64,000 bases of DNA from Streptomyces camponoticapitis (GTDB lineage: Bacteria; Actinomycetota; Actinomycetes; Streptomycetales; Streptomycetaceae), in the NCBI RefSeq assembly GCF_014646115.1, contig NZ_BMMV01000004.1:186001-250000 (forward strand), given 5' to 3'. The notes below the pieces were generated by a model. The model was not told the origin of the DNA. It saw only the letters and a list, made by a program, of their open reading frames with translations, and did not search any database. Below are positions 60,623-64,000 of this stretch, piece by piece. A program made the position numbers and the translations under genes. The first letter of the stretch is position 1, and every line of letters starts with the position of its first letter.

Positions 60623-61033
60623 CTAGGACTTCGGCTGGGTGAAGCGGATGTTGTTGCCGAACGGGTCGCGGAGCCCGCAGTCGATGCCGTACGGGCGGTC
60701 GGTGGGCTCCTCGGTGAACTCGACACCGCGCGACTTCAGCGTCTCGTACGTCCCACGGCAGTCGTCCGTGGTGAAGATGAGCGAGCCGCCCGTCGCGCCC
60801 TTGGTCACCAGTTCGCGGACCTGCTGCGCGGTCTCCTCGGACATCGCCGGAGGGCCCGGCTTCTCCAGCAGGATCTGGCGGTCGGGGTGACCGGGGACGT
60901 TGACGGTGAGCCAGCGCATGAAGCCGAGGTCGGCGTCGGTGTTGACCTCCAGGCCGAGGGTGCCGACGTAGAAGTCGAGTGCTTCGTCCTGGTCGAGGAC
61001 GTAGATCTGCGAGTGCGTGATTGCGTTGAACAT
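60623..61033 (-). CDS. VOC family protein
   Basis: This 136-residue protein of the VOC fold begins FNAITHSQIYVLDQDEALDF and contains VNVPGHPDRQILLEKPG and GIDCGLRDPFGNNIRFTQP. It has Glu/His positions similar to glyoxalase-like enzymes. The ATG at 61033 is favoured because TAGCGT (61041-61046) ends 7 nt upstream, implying leaderless transcription. It is probably a target of the AraC regulator encoded just upstream on the same strand. Confidence 0.84.
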   Translation of the reverse strand: MFNAITHSQIYVLDQDEALDFYVGTLGLEVNTDADLGFMRWLTVNVPGHPDRQILLEKPGPPAMSEETAQQVRELVTKGATGGSLIFTTDDCRGTYETLKSRGVEFTEEPTDRPYGIDCGLRDPFGNNIRFTQPKS

Positions 61034-61040
61034 GGTCATC

Positions 61041-61046
61041 ACGCTA
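61041..61046 (-). promoter_or_regulatory. -10 element for the leaderless VOC gene
   Basis: On the minus strand TAGCGT is followed by 7 nt and the ATG at 61033. This fits TAnnnT and the start chosen for the VOC gene. Confidence 0.4.
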
Positions 61047-61101
61047 CGGCCCGGACCGGACGAAAACTTGTCCAGAACTGCTCAGTCGCCGGGGGACGGG
61101 G

Positions 61102-61500
61102 TCAGGTGCTCGGCCGTGTCCACGCCTTGGTGAAGCACGTCGGTACGTATCCGGTGGCCGCCACCGTCTCCCTGCGGTACGTCCTCGGCGGCCGGCCCAC
61201 GATGTCACGGAAGGTGCGGCTGAAGGTCGCGGGACTGCCGAAGCCGACCTCGTAGCAGATGTCCGTCACGCTCCGGTCCGTCTCCCGCAGCAGGAACATC
61301 GCGCGCTCGACCCGTCGGCGCTGGAGGTAACGGTGCGGGGTCTCGCCGAAGGTGGCACGGAAGGTCCGTGTGAAGTGCGCCTGCGACACATGCGCGATCC
61401 GCGCCAGGGCAGGCACGTCGAGCGGCTGCGCGTAGTCGCGGTCCATCGCGTCGCGCACCCGCAGCATGCGGCGATTGCTCTCCTCCACGGCGCGGCTCAC
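61102..61500 (-). CDS. AraC-family transcriptional regulator
   Basis: This 132-residue regulator has two helix-turn-helix motifs of the AraC/XylS type, in LDVPALARIAHVSQAHFTRT and SVTDICYEVGFGSPATFSRT. There is no N-terminal effector domain, so it is a minimal AraC protein. It lies 68 nt upstream of the VOC gene on the same strand and likely controls it and the neighbourhood. Confidence 0.9.
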   Translation of the reverse strand: MSRAVEESNRRMLRVRDAMDRDYAQPLDVPALARIAHVSQAHFTRTFRATFGETPHRYLQRRRVERAMFLLRETDRSVTDICYEVGFGSPATFSRTFRDIVGRPPRTYRRETVAATGYVPTCFTKAWTRPST

Positions 61501-61546
61501 CGGGCCATCACATCACGGTCGAACCGGCTCCCGCGCCGGTGCCCGG

Positions 61547-62104
61547 CTACGCGGTCGCGGCACCGTTGTCCGCGTCCGTAGCGCCGACTCCGCTCCTCTC
61601 CGCGAGCACCGCGATACGGCGGCTGACCACCACGGTCGCCGCGGCCGCGCTCAGCGCGAAGGCGGCCATCAGGACGGCCGGCCGGTCCAGCGTGTGCTCG
61701 GTGAAGTGGTCGAGCGAGTAGCGCCCCGGCCCGGTGACACCGAGAGCGGCGGCGACAAGGCCGACGAGAGCGGGGTGCTCGAAGCCGCCCGAGTGGGAGA
61801 AGAAGCCGGCGGGAGCGTGCACGGAGACGGCCCCCGACATGGCACCCGCGGCGGCGGCGCCCGCCACCGGGGTCGCGAATCCGAGGGCGAGGAGGGTGCC
61901 GCTGGCCGTCTCCCCCACGCCCGAGGCGATCGCGCTCTCCCGGGGCGGGATGAAGCCCATCTGATCCATCGCCTCGGTCGTGCCCCGGATACCGCCCCCG
62001 CCGAACCAGCCGAAGAGCTTCTGCGAACCGTTGGCGATCAGGACACTGCCGACTCCGAGTCGGAGGGCGAGCAGCCCGATGTCCCTGCGCTGGGTGAAGG
62101 ACAT
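61547..62104 (-). CDS. DoxX family membrane protein
   Basis: This 185-residue DoxX-family protein has four hydrophobic segments with ALRLGVGSVLIANGSQKLFG at the first helix and ESAIASGVGETASGTLLALG at the second. The C-terminus is a short charged tail. DoxX proteins are often linked to redox or thiosulfate/sulfur functions or act with quinones, but most are uncharacterised. The ATG at 62104 begins the first helix cleanly. Confidence 0.86.
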   Translation of the reverse strand: MSFTQRRDIGLLALRLGVGSVLIANGSQKLFGWFGGGGIRGTTEAMDQMGFIPPRESAIASGVGETASGTLLALGFATPVAGAAAAGAMSGAVSVHAPAGFFSHSGGFEHPALVGLVAAALGVTGPGRYSLDHFTEHTLDRPAVLMAAFALSAAAATVVVSRRIAVLAERSGVGATDADNGAATA

Positions 62105-62205
62105 GAGGTCCGGCCTTTCCGTGGGCGTGAGAAGCGAGGTCTGCTTCCCAGCTTCAGGCGGCGCCACGCATCGCGCACGCGCTGGGCCGCCGCCGGGGGC
62201 ACGCT

Positions 62206-62676
62206 TCAGGGCGCGTCCTCGGCAGGGCCCGCCGCGTGGGTGTGCAGCCGGGCCCAGAACGTGGTCGAGGCTCCCCCCTCGTACCCGTGGGCCTGGGCGA
62301 GCGCGGCGACGATGGACAGACCCCGGCCGCTCTCCCCGGCGTGTCCCAGGTCCTGCTCGGGACCGCTCGGATAAGGGATGTGGCCCTGGTCGGTGACGCT
62401 TATCGTCAGGGCGCCACGGCCCCGATGGAGCCCCCGGTGGAGCGCGACGCGCACCGGACTTCGACCGTGGCGGAGCGCGTTGGTCACCAACTCGCACACC
62501 ACGAGGACGGCGTCGTCGACGGTGGCGCGCGGCAGCCGCCACCGCCGCAGCACACCGGCCGCCCTCCGGCGGGCGTGAGCGGCCCCCGTGAGATCAGTGT
62601 CGGGCAGACACCAGACGTGCCGGTCCTCGGCGGCGGGCGGGCTGGGGGCAGCGCGCTGAACGGCCAAAATCTCCAT
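62206..62676 (-). CDS. RsbW-like ATP-binding anti-sigma/serine kinase
   Basis: This 156-residue HATPase_c_2 protein has N box VCELVTNALRHGRSPV, a DQG loop and G box GESGRGLSIVAALAQAHG. It resembles the anti-sigma or serine-kinase partners abundant in Streptomyces. Such genes are typically paired with an XRE regulator encoded divergently, as here. The ATG at 62676 is preceded by CAGGAGAGG on the minus strand. Confidence 0.88.
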   Translation of the reverse strand: MEILAVQRAAPSPPAAEDRHVWCLPDTDLTGAAHARRRAAGVLRRWRLPRATVDDAVLVVCELVTNALRHGRSPVRVALHRGLHRGRGALTISVTDQGHIPYPSGPEQDLGHAGESGRGLSIVAALAQAHGYEGGASTTFWARLHTHAAGPAEDAP

Positions 62677-62865
62677 GGTCCTCTCCTGGGAACGAAAATC
62701 TCCACGACCCACACAAACGCCTGCCGCCACTTCGGGGAAGGGTGTGATGGTGACCGGACGCCCCGGTGTCCGGTCTCCCGGCGCGCCGCCACAGCCACGG
62801 AGAGGCACGATGGAACGGGTGTACCGCCCCGGCGTCGCCGGTGGCCCGTGCCCGGAGGTGGCGAG

Positions 62866-63732
62866 ATGGGGAAAGCGGAGCTGCCCCCTCAGTCGGACAT
62901 GCAGAAGATCATGCGTACCTGGCGGGCGCGCCGGGATCTGGAAGACGTTCCCGGAATGAGGGATCTGCCCCGCCACCGGCACCGCCGCGGCCGGCTCACG
63001 CAGTCGATCATGGCCGATCTGCTCGGAGTGGACGAGCGCCACTACCGTCGCCTCGAACACGGCGAGGGGCGGATCAGCAAGGACCTGGTCAGGGACTGCG
63101 CCCGGATTCTGGACCTGAACCCGGCCGAGGCGTCCGCCCTGTACGTGTGGTCCGGTCACCAGCCGCCACGCACCGTCGTCCCGGAGCACCCCGACGTCCC
63201 GGACGACCTGCTCGGCCTGCTGCACCGCATCGGCCACGGTGCCTACTGGAGCGACGACACCTACACCGTTCTCGCCTACAACTGCCGCGCGGCCTGGCAC
63301 TGGCCCTGGATGCAGCGCCCCGGCGCCAATGTCATGGAGGAACTCCTCGCCCCCTCCTCCCAGGGGCGCGAACAGTGCCGGCAGTGGGAGACCCGCTGGG
63401 CGCCCTACATGGTCGCCGAGCTGCGCCGCAGCTCGATCGTGGACTCGGAGCACGACCCGATCCAGCGCGTGGTGCGCCGGGTCCGCCGCTCGGCCGAGGT
63501 GCGGCGCCTGTGGGACGGCGACGAACGCGCGGAGATGAGCCTGCACCCCTACGGCACGGTGCGCCCGATGGTCCTGCCGCTCACCGGCCGGGTCCATGTC
63601 TCGGTCCAGGCACTGGCCCCGCTGGCCCACCCGGGCCTGCGGATGATCGTGGGCATCCCGGTCGACTTCACGGAACCGGACCTCCCGGTGGGCCCACCGC
63701 CCCCGCCACGGCCGACGGACGCGGAGCATTAG
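62866..63732 (+). CDS. XRE-family regulator with MmyB-like C-terminal domain
   Basis: This 288-residue regulator has an HTH region (about 40-90, LTQSIMADLLGVDERHYRRL and LVRDCARILDLNPAEASALY) followed by a MmyB-like ligand/sensor domain (GHGAYWSDDTYTVLAYNCRA and AWHWPWMQRPG). Streptomyces has many such regulators, commonly next to an RsbW-like ATPase. CGGAGG lies about 7 nt before the ATG at 62866. The two genes are divergent and likely cross-regulated. The signal is unknown. Confidence 0.87.
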   Translation: MGKAELPPQSDMQKIMRTWRARRDLEDVPGMRDLPRHRHRRGRLTQSIMADLLGVDERHYRRLEHGEGRISKDLVRDCARILDLNPAEASALYVWSGHQPPRTVVPEHPDVPDDLLGLLHRIGHGAYWSDDTYTVLAYNCRAAWHWPWMQRPGANVMEELLAPSSQGREQCRQWETRWAPYMVAELRRSSIVDSEHDPIQRVVRRVRRSAEVRRLWDGDERAEMSLHPYGTVRPMVLPLTGRVHVSVQALAPLAHPGLRMIVGIPVDFTEPDLPVGPPPPPRPTDAEH

Positions 63733-63836
63733 AAAATGGGTGGCGGGCACGGTGGGGGAGGCGCTAAATTCCCACGTGTTCCGAGGGACCGGTGGGGTCC
63801 CGTCGGCCGTGTGTGTGAACCGGGAGGTGTGTACCG

Positions 63837-63908
63837 ATGGCTGTCGCCGCGATGGGCCTTGCCCGCAATCAGCTGATCGTTCATGTCACCTCCGTGGTCT
63901 CCGGCTGA
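63837..63908 (+). CDS. Possible 23-residue leader ORF near the right edge
   Basis: A short ORF (MAVAAMGLARNQLIVHVTSV...) begins 8 nt after GGGAGG and stops at 63908. Its good ribosome binding site and the hairpins that follow are consistent with an attenuator leader. No Cys codons occur. A TTG/GTG start for the next gene lies at about 63958-63973 and continues off the window. Confidence 0.4.
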   Translation: MAVAAMGLARNQLIVHVTSVVSG

Positions 63909-63931
63909 CCTTTCTCTCTTCTCGCGCCTGA

Positions 63932-63947
63932 CCGGCGCGTACGCCGG
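63932..63947 (+). promoter_or_regulatory. Hairpin after the putative leader ORF
   Basis: CCGGCG (63932-63937) and CGCCGG (63942-63947) form a perfect 6-bp stem with a 4-nt loop 24 nt after the leader ORF stop. A second weaker stem, AAGGG/CCCTT, lies at 63961-63974. They may be part of an attenuation system. Confidence 0.35.
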
Positions 63948-63972
63948 GGCCGCCCTTGTGAAGGGTTCCCCC

Positions 63973-64000
63973 TTGTCTTTCTCTGCTGCCTCATCCGAGG
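63973..64000 (+). CDS. Possible start of a gene running off the right edge
   Basis: A frame opens at TTG 63973 (or in-frame GTG 63958) and reads MSFSAASSE to the edge. It is too short to identify. The leader ORF and hairpins just upstream suggest that it is the regulated gene. Confidence 0.3.

Noticed and set aside
1..64000. CRISPR arrays, tRNA or rRNA genes, intact transposases, prophage or integration sites
   Set aside because: None was seen on reading. No spaced direct repeats with unique spacers, no tRNA-like cloverleaf and no transposase motif was recognised, but a computational scan was not possible.

Overview
The window is high-GC DNA with Streptomyces-type genes: a conservon (cvnA-D plus P450), streptogrisin-like protease, LuxR two-component systems, XRE/RsbW-like pairs, DUF6328, many GTG starts and several probable leaderless promoters. 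It is most likely a chromosomal segment of a Streptomyces or close relative. No rRNA, tRNA, CRISPR array or intact insertion sequence was seen.

Region 1 (1-16.9 kb) is devoted to sulfur. A first sulfonate/nitrate-type ABC transporter (1-2461, cut by the left edge) is preceded by a short leader ORF. A Tat-exported sulfite oxidase-like enzyme (2726-3931) is preceded by a tiny ORF ending in three cysteine codons. A long leftward operon runs sir, Zn-ribbon protein, cysH, cysC, cysD, cysN, then a second ABC transporter and a sirohydrochlorin chelatase (16068 down to 6510). It too has a leader ORF (16195-16278). Three leader ORFs in front of three sulfur transcription units suggest cysteine-responsive attenuation of the whole set. 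A ketopantoate reductase-like gene, a GNAT gene and a maleylpyruvate isomerase-like gene sit between them.

Region 2 (16.9-26.9 kb) holds a GAF regulator, aidB, a YihY/BrkB membrane protein, an AraC/VOC pair, and a two-component system whose kinase and regulator flank an ABC-2 exporter. Similar inverted repeats lie in front of the kinase and in the exporter/regulator intergenic region. aidB and the YihY gene start 17 bp apart and may share one -10 element.

Region 3 (27.1-40.0 kb) is the most unusual part. It contains a degenerate class III nucleotide-cyclase-like protein, two Hsp70-like ATPases (one carrying a C-terminal WD40 propeller), four dynamin-like GTPases arranged as two tandem pairs, and a small two-to-three-TM protein resembling the Pycsar effector PycTM (DUF5706). 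A cyclase-like sensor and a PycTM-like effector combined with Hsp70 and dynamin modules suggest a membrane-acting stress or anti-phage system. This is inference from domain content.

Region 4 (40.1-64 kb) holds a secreted S1 protease, a decayed ABC-exporter fragment, VOC and GNAT genes, an intact pqqA next to a truncated pqqB and a PQQ-type sugar dehydrogenase, the conservon, a TauE-like permease, a peptidoglycan amidase, an ArsR/CDF metal pair, an aminopeptidase, a desaturase plus frameshifted P450, DoxX, and a divergent RsbW-like/XRE pair. The right edge carries a short leader-like ORF with hairpins before a gene that continues outside the window.
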